A program made the position numbers and the translations under genes. A stretch of DNA of 64,000 nt, taken from Dolomedes plantarius (taxonomy: Eukaryota > Arthropoda > Arachnida > Araneae > Dolomedidae). The notes under the pieces are model-generated. The model did no database searches and was not told the DNA's origin. It saw nothing but the letters and a program-made list of their open reading frames with translations. Below are positions 14,366 to 24,725 of this stretch, piece by piece. Location of the stretch: assembly GCA_907164885.2 (NCBI GenBank), contig OU015490.1:227538054-227602053 (forward strand), given 5' to 3'. Within the stretch, counting starts at the first letter, position 1, and the number at the start of each line of letters is the position of its first letter.

Positions 14366-14490
14366 ATCACAGAGATTACTGAGTTAAACATCAACAGGTT
14401 GAGTATAACATTGTAAGAAAGGTTATGTCACTCAGAGAGGTTTGTTGTAGATAATATAGGAATCCACATGTTGATATGTTGACATATCAA
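14366..14490. repeat. Paralogous unoccupied site for the 15.5-kb MITE
   Basis: The sequence TACTGAGTTAAACATCAACAGG, followed by about 100 bp, matches the right flank of the MITE at 15542-16112 with few changes, but here TTAA is uninterrupted. A second block at 14645-14740 (GAAGATTTTGCCATATC, CGGACATATCAACAATTG) matches the left flank of that MITE at 15421-15520. Confidence 0.8.
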
Positions 14491-14818
14491 CTTCTACCAC
14501 ATTCTTACTTTAGTATTTTTTTATTTATAGACGGTGCCAGTGTCTGATAAGTAACATATCATAGTTTATCATACCAAGTATTTCCTCTTTTATACATATC
14601 AGCATTTGCCAATACGAATAACTTTGTATTATTTCATAATTCCACTTAGAAGATTTTGCCATATCAAAAAACCAATTGTAATTATGACATATCAACTTAA
14701 AAACTGAATTTTTCGGACATATCAACAATTGTCATAATGCCACTCATTTTTATAAGGTTTTCATCATCTATAAAAATGTGCATGTTTGAATACGTGCATG
14801 TCTTGAAAATTATAGTTA

Positions 14819-15003
14819 CTGTCAACTAGGGTAACTTTGGCCCCAAAAACGATAACAGATTGTATGTGCTGTATCTAGACAAAGGAGCGTGATTGTCACT
14901 TATTTATTGCAAGGGTCAATATGTGGGTTAAATATGATATTTATAATAAGCATATATGTATATTATAATAGGTTTGTTGTGCGAAAGTTACTACAGTTGA
15001 CGG
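14819..15003. mobile_element. Small palindromic TA-flanked MITE (185 bp)
   Basis: TA at 14817-14818 and 15004-15005. Left end CTGTCAACTAGGGTAACTTTG; right end in reverse CCGTCAACTGTAGTAACTTTC. The interior (TAGACAAAGGA, GTGGGTTAAAT, AATAGGTTTGTTG) matches the 223-bp element at 18285-18507, so the two are one family. Confidence 0.82.
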
Positions 15004-15152
15004 TACAAAATTAAAAGGATACCTGATAGGCGGTGTACAAAATAAGGAGACGTAACTAATGTTACCGTAAAGAAAAACGAAATAGATATTTTGTTTTCTC
15101 CATTTGTAATAATTTTTCTATTTATAATAAATCTCTCAACATCAAGTTAATT

Positions 15153-15397
15153 ACATAGTGGTTGGCATCGTGAGCTTCTCCGCAGTTGGCTAAGGTTCAA
15201 ATCCCGAAAAATTGTTTTGTCGATGCCTTTTGTCCCCGAATATGGACAATAGAATTGCTAATAGTAGCTACCATTGCTGGCACAACTAAATGTTACGCAT
15301 AATAAAGTGCTCTCATAATAAAGTAGCAAGCAGGACTTCGCGGTGAGTAACAATAGATGACTGGCTCACGACATGTGCCTCCACATTAGAACCTCCC
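15153..15397 (+). repeat. tRNA-derived SINE, family A
   Basis: The head carries an A-box-like TAGTGGTTGGCATCG and a B box GGTTCAAATCC (15194-15204). The tail has ATAATAAAGTAGC and GACATGTGCCTCCACATTAG, matching in reverse the bodies at 8.03 kb and 56.8 kb. Confidence 0.78.
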
Positions 15398-15541
15398 CAT
15401 CAAAACACTATTATTTAATGTTAGAAGATTTTGCCATAGCAAAAAACCAATTGTAAGTGTGACATAGCAACTTAAAACCGAAAACTGGATTTTTCGGACA
15501 TATCAACAATTGCCAAATCAATTGTTAAGTTACTGAGTTAA

Positions 15542-16112
15542 CCCTTTGCTCCCCGGTGTTCCATATAGTGGAACACCAAAATTTACTCGCTTCTAAAACC
15601 GTCAAAATTCTGCGAAAGACTAAGCAATTAGCTTCATTTTTTACTTTGATCTACTCTTTTTGATAATACATGGCAGCGTGTCACAAGCCCATACATACCC
15701 TCGTTCCAGTGGCGTTATAAAAAAGAACCATATTTCAGAGCCATAATTTAAAAATTATTTTTAAATACAAAAAAAAAATTGTATATAGGAACTGCTTTTG
15801 TAAAAATAGGAACTGCTTTTGTATATAGGAATTATAAATATTTATTTAAAATCATATATAATCAAGTTTTTTGTTGTATTTTTATTTGTGTGTGTCCGTT
15901 TTTTCTTTTGTTCGCTTCACCGCAATGCTCGCTTAGCCGCACTTTTCAAAGCGCTGGTTTCCCAGTGTTCCAGGTCATGGAACACCCACAAAATCGAAAC
16001 CGAAGTGCAATCTTTATGAAATTTTAACTGTGTACTCCTTTAAGCCTAAACAGAGTGCCTACAAATTTTTAGGTCATAATTTCAACTTTAAAGGGTACTG
16101 GGAAGTAAAGGG
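15542..16112. mobile_element. piggyBac-like MITE (571 bp) with terminal hairpins
   Basis: The right end AAAGGG is followed by TTAA (16113-16116); the left end CCCTTTGC is preceded by TTA (15539-15541), one A short. Near the ends lie two related hairpins: GGTGTTCCA-TATAG-TGGAACACC (15556-15578) and GTGTTCCA-GGTCA-TGGAACAC (about 15964-15984). Interior ORFs up to 82 codons resemble nothing known. The paralogous sequence at 14366 shows the site without the element. Confidence 0.85.
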
Positions 16113-16397
16113 TTAAACATCAACAGGTTGAGTATAACATCGTAAGAAATGTTATGTCACTGAGAGGTTTGTTGTAGATAATATAGCATTCCACATGTTG
16201 ATATGTTGACACATCATATTAAACAGGAGTACTGATGTTTTTCGATATGTATAATTTACCTATTGCAGTTACCAATAAATATCTATTTCTACAAAAGGAA
16301 TGAAAATTAATTAGCTCTGAAAATTATACATAGATTTTTTTTCTTTGCTTTGATACAAATAATGAAAACAAATACGTTTTACTCACATTTTTGCTAT

Positions 16398-16553
16398 CTA
16401 ATTTTCCACTAAGTAAATAACAAATGCCCTCCCTTTCAACGTTAATGACTGGAAACCAGTATTCATTTCCACTGTAAATAAATCATTTTTACTGCCTAAT
16501 AAGTCTTCTTCACTGTCAAAAAGTGGAAATTCATCGGTTTCCAGAGCGCTCAT
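16398..16553 (-). CDS. Small acidic ORF, possible transposon first exon
   Basis: A 51-codon minus-strand ORF begins MSALETDEFPLFDSEEDLLG and ends with LVEN. Acidic start segments of this style occur as first exons of arthropod transposases, and a strong donor-like GTGAGT follows 14 bases after the stop codon. The stop before that donor argues against simple splicing. If real it could be the 5' exon of the broken transposase at 12.5-14.1 kb, 2.3 kb downstream on the same strand, now separated by inserted MITEs and a SINE. This is inference; the ORF is short enough to be chance. Confidence 0.22.
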   Translation of the reverse strand: MSALETDEFPLFDSEEDLLGSKNDLFTVEMNTGFQSLTLKGRAFVIYLVEN

Positions 16554-16675
16554 CCTTTAAGTCGTTTGTTTCTTCCAAAGATAGCATATTATTTTGAAAA
16601 ATATATTTTGCAATATATCACAATGAACTGACAGAGAAACAATTAAGTCCTAGAGAGCTTATGCTGTATGAGTAT

Positions 16676-16779
<104 letters not shown>

Positions 16780-17160
16780 CATTAAACGCTGACAAGAAAG
16801 ATTAAAAATTGTTTTAAGCATGTTTTGTGTGTCTCAGCCATACATATTTTCTAAAAATACTAAGATTTATTTAAAATAAGTCATAAAAAAACTAGTAGGT
16901 AGTTAAGGTACATACAAAAATTTCAAACTCCAAATGTTTAATAGAACCTATGTGTTAATATTTTACAAACTAAGGGACGGAATTAATGAAACCTATTGCT
17001 TTTCATACTGAGGTAATGAACTATCAATAACGTGAAAACAAAAATTATATTTTAGTTGAAGGATGCCATTTGTTAAAAATTGAATGCCAAAGAATGTTTT
17101 CCGTAAATTTTTTTAAAATTCCTAATTTTTTAATTTTTTCTAATTTTTTATTATTTTTTA

Positions 17161-17955
17161 ACTAGCTGAATGCCCGTGCTTCGCTACGGAGTACATTCAA
17201 ATTAAATACAACGGTCAATGTATGCAATTAATACCCCCCCCCCCAAAGATATATTTATAATAAATACAACGATATATGTATGCAATTAATGGCAAAAAAA
17301 CAAAAAATATATTTATAAAAAAATTGTAACGGATATTTTTATACACAAATTAATGTAGAAGAAACTTTTCAAATTAAATACAACGGTCAATGTATGCAAT
17401 TAATTTGTAAGTTTAATATCCATAATATATACTATTTTGAATTAAATTCTTAAAAAAACTTCCATCTCAATTAGTCTAGTGGTTAAATTTTACCTTTTAC
17501 CGTATTTCAATATTTTTTGTCATTTTATTTCATTGTTATGCATGTGTTGCAAAATTAATTTAAAATATAACAAAAAGAAAATAAAACACGTGAACCGCAT
17601 TTAATAAATGAAATTCCAAAAATTAATCTTTAAAAATTCACCAAAACTCAGAAAAGGGGGGGGGGGTAAATATTCGAAAACCTTTCATTTTGATAGAATT
17701 TTTATGATCGTGATATAAATTTTATTACCCTCAAATTATTAATTTAAATGCAAATTTAAAAAAAAAGTTACAAAAAGAGCTTAAAAATTTTATTTTAAAA
17801 AATCTGAGAAGAACTTTTCAATTTCTTTCTTAATGCACCCCTACACTATAAGAAAAATCACCATGCAAAATTTAAGCCCTTTAGGTCCAGCGGTATAATC
17901 TGTCTGTTTTCTGTCAGTCGGTCAGTCAGTCACTGAACTGTTTTATATATATAGA
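17161..17955 (+). repeat. Unclassified interspersed repeat with ACTAGCTGA start
   Basis: It begins ACTAGCTGAATGCCCGTGC and ends in TATATATATAG. About 480 bp (17457-17935) match 26442-26935 at roughly 80 percent by eye, including TAGTCTAGTGGTTAAATTTTA and ATTCACCAAAA. It contains short tandem copies of AAATACAACG...ATGTATGCAATTAAT. Poly-G and poly-C tracts of nine to ten bases lie within. The start motif is shared with the repeats at 40166 and 52731. No protein found. Confidence 0.65.
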
Positions 17956-18284
17956 TAAGTGCTGATACAAAAGTGAGAACGGAATGTGCTAACCTTTAGC
18001 TGCCATGCAAGCCTCATATCCCTTTACATATGGTTTTATAGAATGTTCATGAGCTGTAACTAGTTCCACCCCTGGAGTAGACCCCTGGAGTCTGGTTTTA
18101 ACTCGAGAATAATATGTCTTGGTGTTTAATAGGATACAAATAATTTTCTTCTAGAATCTCATGCAACCGTGGTGAAATATATACCTCGAGACACTTATGG
18201 TTTGTTAAGGGAGCGCTTTATCATGCATTAATATGTGTACTCATGGCATACCACGAAATTAGGTTTTAGTAACTTCTCTCTGTA

Positions 18285-18507
18285 CTGTCAACAGGGGTAA
18301 CTTTGACCTTTGAGGGTAACTTTGGCCCAAGAAACGAAAAAAGAGTGTATTTGGTGTATCTAGACAAAGGACAGTGATTATCACTTAATTATTTCAAGGG
18401 CCAATAGGTGGGTTAAATCTAATAGGTATAAAATGTATATAGGTACGTTATAATAGGTTTGTTGGGCCAAAGTTACACAAAAAGGTCAAAGTTACCCACG
18501 TTGAAAG
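18285..18507. mobile_element. Palindromic TA-flanked MITE (223 bp)
   Basis: TA flanks at 18283-18284 and 18508-18509. The TIR of about 45 bp holds GGTAACTTTG twice at each end (AGGGGTAACTTTGACC then GGGTAACTTTGGCCC). Same family as the 185-bp copy at 14819-15003, which keeps only one of the two motifs per end. Confidence 0.85.
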
Positions 18508-18509
18508 TA

Positions 18510-19065
18510 CCTTTTACCAGTAGCAGAACGTGATAATTTCATATTTGACGCTACTCCAATCTTTCTCGATTTCACAAAACAAAAAATACATGCTGGCTTC
18601 CTAGCACCTTTTTTCTTTAACTCCCAAGTTTTTAAATATAGTGCAGTTTCGCTTCGTGAATTGTAAGGGCATGTATGTCAGCTGTGTGGGGTAATAAATG
18701 TCACTTGCCGTGACAATACAGTATAATGCTCTTTGAAATGAGAGGGCCGTATCGTTCGACTACATTTCAGATTTCCTCAGGATCCCGTAACTTTGACTTG
18801 TTCCTACAAAAAAGTTGAGAGTGAGTTTATTTGACGTTAAAGGTTATTGGGTAATCCCGATAACATTAACTGTCAAAAAGATCACCCTCCTCAATTTCCG
18901 GAGCACTTCGTCCTAAAAAAAGGGAAATAGTCTGAAAAATAAATTTTGTAATATTTCACAATGAACTAGAAACGTCCAGAGTTCATTGTAAAATGTTATA
19001 TAATTAATAATAACAAGTATAGATAATTATAGACACACTCACACATACATAATTGCAGGTATAAT
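18510..19065. other. Non-coding, nothing recognised
   Basis: No credible ORF and no repeat match seen inside the window. Confidence 0.4.
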
Positions 19066-19067
19066 TA

Positions 19068-20471
19068 CACTGCTGGCCACTGTAAATGCAACACCCTGAA
19101 GGAAACATGCAAATAACATGAAATTTACAACATGCATTAGCGGAGGTGAGATATGCAAATGATTAGAATTTCAGCGCAGACACACATAACGCGCACCTGT
19201 GGCGCCACTTCAAAGCGCTATTTAAGGCTTGGAGATTTCGACGATTTCAAGTACGGCAATTGTGTTTTTCTTGTGGATTTTTCAAAAAAAAACGATCAAT
19301 TATGCCTCGTCCAAAACAGCGTTCATCTTTTGATCAAGTATCCGAGTTCGACAGAGGAAGGATAGTGGCCTACCGAGATTGTGGATTATCTTTCAGGGAA
19401 ATCGGTAGTCGTGTTGGACGAAACCAAACAACTGCAATGCGGATATGTGATCGTTGGATGCGGGAGGGTACGACGGACAGACGTGTTCGATCGCATCCAC
19501 CTCAGCGCACCACTTCACGTGATTACAGGCAAATTGTGCACATGGCAGTGACGGATCGCTCAGTCACATCACGAACCATAGCACAGCACATGCAGTCTGT
19601 AGCGTATCATCCAGTGTTTGCGCGTACCATTCGACGCCGTTTACAGCAGAGTGGTCTGTCCGGAAGACGTCCATTGCTTTGTCTACCCTTGACGCAGAAC
19701 CACAGACGTCTCCGCCGAAAACTGGTGCGATGACAGAAGGATGTGGACGGCAGAATGGAATGAAATTGTCTTTACTGACGAGTCACGCTTCTGTCTGCAA
19801 CACCACGAGGGTCACATTCGAGTCTGGAAACACGGTGAAGAGAGGATACTGAACAGCTGCGTTATGCACCGCCACACTGGTCCTGTACCGGGTATGGGGC
19901 GGTATTGGATATCACTCTCGCACACCTCTAGCACGCATTGCCGGTACTTTAAACAGCCACCGCTACATCTCCGAGGTGTTGGAGCCAGTTGTCCTTCCTT
20001 ACCTTCAGGGCTTGCCCACAGCCATATTTCAACAGGATAATGCGCGACCACACGTGGCACGCATTGTCCAACGGTTCTTCGTCTATCGCCAGATTGAATT
20101 GCTTCCCTGGCAGCCTCTCTCTCCGGATCTTTCGCCGATAGAAAACATGTGGACCCTGGTTGCTCTAGGATTGACCCAGATTCCATCCCCAGCTGCCACA
20201 GCAGATCAACTTTGGCAACGTGTGGAAGCTACTTGGTCTGCTGTACCCCAAGAACTCATCCAAAGTCTCTTTGAATCAATGCCGAGGCGTGTGGCAGCGG
20301 TGATCTCCAACAATGACGGCTACTCTGGCTACTGATTTTGGCAGGAACCACACTTCACAGAAGTCTATAAATTTAATCATTTGATTCTTGGTCAACATGT
20401 TATCTACAATATAAATTTTGTTGTGATATCTCTTGTCTTTCTTGGTGTTGCAATTTCGGTGGCCAGCAGTG
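19068..20471 (+). mobile_element. Tc1-type transposon (1404 bp), both ends present
   Basis: TA at 19066-19067 and 20472-20473. The TIRs start CACTGCTGGCCACTG on the left and, in reverse, CACTGCTGGCCACCG on the right, continuing to TGCAACACC. One transposase pseudogene lies inside. Its GC content is visibly higher than its surroundings, consistent with a fairly recent arrival. Confidence 0.95.
19302..20335 (+). pseudogene. Tc1-like transposase, two frameshifts, DDE triad retained
   Basis: The Tc1 family transposase excises and inserts its element at TA. The ATG at 19302 gives MPRPKQRSSFD, followed by a paired-type HTH (FDRGRIVAYRDCGLSFREIG, then RNQTTAMRICDRW) and a second DNA-binding segment ending in ARTIRRRLQQSGL. 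The frame closes at 19733. The catalytic domain resumes in a second frame from 19741 with the first Asp in FTDESRF, then shifts to a third frame near 19900-19976, with the second Asp in QQDNARPHVA and Glu in DLSPIENMW. It ends YSGY at 20335. All three catalytic residues are present (DD34E type), so the damage is limited to about two small indels. Length, if the frames were continuous, would be about the usual 340 residues. Confidence 0.93.
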
Positions 20472-20473
20472 TA

Positions 20474-21497
20474 TGACAGAATTTACAGAAATAATGAACA
20501 GGGTTAAAGACGTGGAGCACTTTAGCCTGTTCAAAATCTAACAAACTATCACTTTGAAATTGATCCCTTTGTGGTATGGGAAGGAGATGTTAACAAGTAG
20601 CCTGTTCACTTCATAGAGTGGTGCGATAAGGATCAATCTGCAATTTGGATCGATACCCATTAGAGAACAGCATTTTGCCATCTGATTCGCAATCCAATTT
20701 CAATGCCCTTCACTGCCCTATATATGGGGATAACTGCCGAGAGGGCTTATCTTGGAGCACACTCTTTAGAGTCTATCATACATATTATATTCCCTGAGAT
20801 TCCGGTGAACAGTTCTCTGTTATGTAGCGTCTGTGAGTATCGCAAATAACTTCCCATAATTTGTCTCGTGACATCTTAGAGATACTGTCATGTTATGATC
20901 TAACTGATTGATTATAACACTTACATGTCTTTGCTTGGCCCATTTACTTGTCTTTAATTGCATCGTGTAAGTTTTCTTCCTCAGGTCCTTGTAATGAAAG
21001 TTTTGTTGGAATTTGAAAGTTGTAACTGGTGTTTGATAGGTGTTTCTTTGCTAATATATAATAATTATTTAAAGTTTAATTCATCATGGAATGTCTTTCG
21101 TCTAATGTCTCAAGTGTGTGGTCATCAGAGTCTCGAGATTACCCGCTTTGGTATATTTTGCTCTCTAAAGTTGTGTATTTATGACTGTATTGATTCTAAA
21201 CCTCTGATTATGTTAACTTCTTTAGAAAAATCCTATTTCGTCAAAACCAATTGTCGTTATAAAACGTTCCTGTTTTATAACGACAACAAGACCTTTTTAC
21301 GAAACAACAAAATCAAGACATGGACGGTACGATCTGTTTTAATTTTTGAGTTCCAATATGCGCTTCTTGTTTCAGCATTAACTGCAAATTGAAAAAAAAA
21401 AAACTTTACATTTTCTCAGATTTAATAATGTGTGTTTGATTTAAAAGAATGCAAGATTCTAATGTTCAAGTTGCATTGGCCCTTTACTTTACACGTT
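20474..21497. other. Non-coding; one unassigned ORF and a hairpin
   Basis: A 144-codon plus-strand ORF (20958-21392) resembles nothing I know and overlaps the hairpin at 21251-21286, so I do not call it a gene. Confidence 0.4.
21251..21286. repeat. Perfect 15-bp hairpin
   Basis: Arms TTGTCGTTATAAAAC (21251-21265) and GTTTTATAACGACAA (21272-21286) with a six-base loop. No known element is recognised around it. Confidence 0.85.
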
Positions 21498-21839
21498 TTA
21501 ACCTTCCAGCAGCCGCTCTTTCTATATCAACGTGAAAGGTAGCGTGTATTTCCTAGATACGTTATAGTGAAATATAAATTTTTAAGAGTTTAAGTAGTGA
21601 AATTATGTTGTAATTAGTTAAGAGTTAATATTTACGACTTATTTAAACAATTGTTACTTAAATTTCAAGATTATTCCTTTATTTAAAGAAAAAGAAACGA
21701 CGTAAGTATAAATCATGAAAACAATGTAAAATGACGAAAGAATTTTGAAATGACGTGAAAATAAAATAAAGGAAATTGTGAACAACCCTACTAAACTATT
21801 TACATTTGTAATATAAAGGTATAAAAATAAGTGTTCATA

Positions 21840-22090
21840 ATGGGAGTCGGCCACGGCGGTTAGCCTATGCGGCAGATCTTGTCTACTGATCACAAGTCGC
21901 CACGACGGCAACCTGCTCGACTTCGGCTCCGCAGGACCGGACAACCGGTCCTGCTCCCAGCCCCCTGTGTCAGCGTGGCTCTTCGCCCCTGCAATGTCCA
22001 ATCTAATGCCACTTATCACCGTCCGTGCACGGTCTTACGTTCAGAATCATCCAAGAGCCACAGTTAACACAAAACAACTTATTTCCTGTT
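21840..22090. other. GC-rich island inside the piggyBac remnant
   Basis: Markedly GC-richer than the surroundings, with a hairpin GCAGGACCGG-ACAA-CCGGTCCTGC at about 21931-21954. No protein family recognised in either strand. Probably part of an inserted element. Confidence 0.4.
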
Positions 22091-22702
22091 CCCATATTTT
22101 ACCACAGCCATCAATCCTCGGAATACATCACCATCCGTTTTTTATTTAGCCAAAAATTTTACAAAGACATTCAGAGAAGTCCTGTTCCACTTGGACAGGC
22201 CACCAGTAAAAATAAGGAATTTATTATTTGACATATTACCGAATAAAGAAGTAGTCACAACTCGTATCTTTGTAAATAAAGATCATTAATTTCAAATAAT
22301 CTCCTGTACATCCCGTACAGACCATAATATTAGAAAAGAGTATGTATAGCATTCATTATTAATCAACATACAAATTTACTATACCAAACTAAACAAATAA
22401 CATAAAAGTTAGCATTAACTTTATACAACAAGTCTGCTCAACTCGTGCAGAGCAAATAATTTAACAAGCATATGTAATCACAATATTTATATATCTACAT
22501 TCAGCCATTTTCACTAAATATAAAATTCACAAGCCAGCTTTAACCAGAAGTACATCCAGCAATCAAAAGCCAGTAGATACGATCAGCGCCGAGGCCTCGA
22601 TGGACCATAGTCCTTAGTTTCAATAATTCTTTCAATCGCTGCTCTATAGCGACTGCAGCCGAAGTTCGTTGGCAAGGGTTTAATGTCGATCTTTATGCCA
22701 TC

Positions 22703-22858
22703 CTTTTCTGATATCTCTCGTAGTTCCCATATATAGGATATCTTCTACGGGGTTTCTTCCCATGCGCTTTTTCCGAGCAAATATTACATGTTTTCGACTT
22801 CTTACAATATTTTGCTATGTATCCTATTCCCCAACAGTTGTAGCAAATTGCGGGTTTC
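22703..22858 (-). pseudogene. CCHC zinc-knuckle fragment, retroelement gag-like
   Basis: The minus strand encodes PAICYNCWGIGYIAKYCKKS followed by KTCNICSEKAHGKKP and a short basic-aromatic tail to a stop. This is a C-x2-C-x4-(H to Y)-x4-C knuckle with a second, incomplete C-x2-C-x4-H knuckle, the arrangement seen in gag/ORF1 proteins of retroelements. Stops interrupt the upstream sequence in this frame. It lies inside the piggyBac remnant, so it is probably part of an element that inserted there. Tyr in place of His in the first knuckle suggests decay. Assignment beyond zinc-knuckle is uncertain. Confidence 0.5.
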
Positions 22859-23222
22859 CTATGTTCCTTTCATTCGTAGAGCATCCAGTCAATTTCAATC
22901 CTCTTCAAGTTATCAATTTTCCTAAAAACTTCCTCCTTTTATGCGGAAGACCCAGTTGTGTCCTCTTTTAGATATATATTTCGTCACCACTTCTGTACCA
23001 CTCTCCGCGAACTCTTCATTTTGCTTCTTAGTCATCTCTTTCATTTCTTCCTTTCATATGTCTCCTTGACATCATATGCTATAATGCAAGGGTCTTTCTT
23101 TTGGGATTTTGGACATCATATAACATACTCAGTTCTCCTCTTTCATGAAAAGGCATAAACATAATATAAAAGAAAAAATAATTTAAATTTAGATATAAAA
23201 AGGAATAAATCAGACTTTATAG

Positions 23223-23465
23223 TCATTGAGTCGCAGCCTTGCAGTCTGAGCAAATGAATTTAGAGTGCTCCAAACATATACATTTCTTGCAAATCTCACA
23301 GCTGCACCTCGCGATCCTAGTGCGCTTATCCTTTCGGCAGGGCTTGCATATTTTCACCTGACGTCGTTCTTTCACTTCTACGCCTAGTTCTTTTATTTTC
23401 AACACTTTAATATTTAGCTCGCTTTGCAGAGAGGTAGGTGCTCTAAGGTCAATCTTTTCTTTCAC
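23223..23465 (-). pseudogene. piggyBac transposase C-terminal Cys-rich domain
   Basis: 80 residues on the minus strand. The last 45 contain CKPCRKDKRTRIARCSCEIC, KKCICLEHSKFICSDC: paired Cys, then Cys-x2-Cys, a CLEHS segment and a final Cys-x2-Cys. This spacing matches the C-terminal cross-brace zinc domain of piggyBac transposases, which contacts the terminal repeats. The catalytic DDD domain is missing: within 300 bp upstream on this strand the element ends at its TIR, so only the C-terminus survived an internal deletion. The position inside TTAA-flanked ends supports the family call. Confidence 0.75.
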
Positions 23466-23775
23466 AAGGGCACATTGAAATCAATTAGACGCAAAACTTA
23501 CAACCATAATGCTTAATAATAAAACAATAAAGGTTTATTATAAAAAAATCAAATAAACGAAAACTTACTGGATAGTCGCGCGTATCTCTAAAATACAAAT
23601 GGTGGATATGCGGTACACTATTAACGTCTCAAAATTTAGATGATGACTGAAAGTAGGTCAAAGTGAGCAGGTAGAATAGCCAAGTGCTGGATTTCGTAGC
23701 GTTCTCTGGTCTAAGATATAAAGCGAATACAACTGGTGTATATCTCCCACATACGAGCGCCTGCTGGAAGGTTAA

Positions 23776-24725
23776 TAGAAATATTAAAATGTTGAATACC
23801 GGTGTATAAAACCCAAGAAAAGAAGAAGAAGAAAAAGATAATTTATAAATCCGATCCTACATGTATCACACAAGAATACAAATTCAGACACAGCGATGAG
23901 GTATAAAAGAGAGATTTCCACCAAGAACAAGCAAAATAGTTATTTTCATTGGTTTAGTAGTTCTTTCTTTAACTTTGTATTATGTTCTTGTTGCTTGTTT
24001 ATTTAGTACAAGGGAATAATGATTTCTGTGATAGACGTCTCGAAATAAATGTAATTTATATTTCCGCTTCAGGATAACAGAAACATGAAAACACTGTCAA
24101 TTTATTTAAAGTAAAAAATTTCAAACTCACGATGTGACAGGGCAAACCTTGTGAAAAATGCATGAAAGGATAATGCATGTGAATTTTAGAGCGTATTTTA
24201 TAAAATTATTGTATTAAATTACCTTTGAAATAAAATGTCTATTGCTATTAAACATCTTTCGTAAAATATCTCAGAACAATCATTTCTTCGGTTATTTCTT
24301 TAAGAATAATTATTAAAAATTAATACAAAAATGAACAAATGCGCAAAAAAAGTAACAAGAAACAAAAAAAATATGTTTTTCGTTTTAAAAGAAAACAAAC
24401 TTTTTTTTCCACCACAAGTATTTTTTCTTCTTTTCATTACTGTCATTAGCTTCGTTAGAGAAAATCATGGATAATTACTGGTTTTTTTTTCAGATTTTCA
24501 GGTCATCATTAACGCATTTCATGCGTGCAATATATTAAATTATTTTTCATTTTTTCCGGGTAATTCTAGACATTCTAAACTTGTTTACGTGAATCTAAAA
24601 AATACTTACAAGTCTCATATTTACTCTGTTATCTTCATTTTTGTGATATTACGAATTTATCATCTGAAAAGTCTGAGATTAGAAAAGATAAAAAAGAATA
24701 AATAAAAAAAAATCCTAATATTAAG
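23776..24725. other. Non-coding, nothing recognised
   Basis: Very AT-rich with poly-A and poly-T runs. No ORF or repeat recognised. Confidence 0.4.

Larger units (their letters stand above)
21502..23771 (-). mobile_element. Composite piggyBac remnant with TTAA duplication
   Basis: TTAA at 21498-21501 and 23772-23775 flank inverted ends CCTTCCAGCAGCCGCTC and, in reverse, CCTTCCAGCAGGCGCTC (one mismatch in 17). A piggyBac C-terminal Cys-rich fragment lies at 23223-23465. Most of the transposase is absent and about 1.5 kb of other sequence, including a CCHC-type fragment, sits between the fragment and the left end. Confidence 0.82.

Noticed and set aside
17464..17500. TAGTCTAGTGGTTAAA as a tRNA A box
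   Set aside because: No B box follows at the right distance in either this copy or the one at 26.46 kb.
17230..17670. Poly-C and poly-G tracts, also near 26960 and 58450
   Set aside because: Single homopolymer runs of 9-11 bases without repeated G-tracts; no support for quadruplex or other function.
20958..21392. 144-codon plus-strand ORF
   Set aside because: No recognisable domain, Cys/Leu-rich AT-driven composition, and it includes a perfect hairpin; not supported as a gene.
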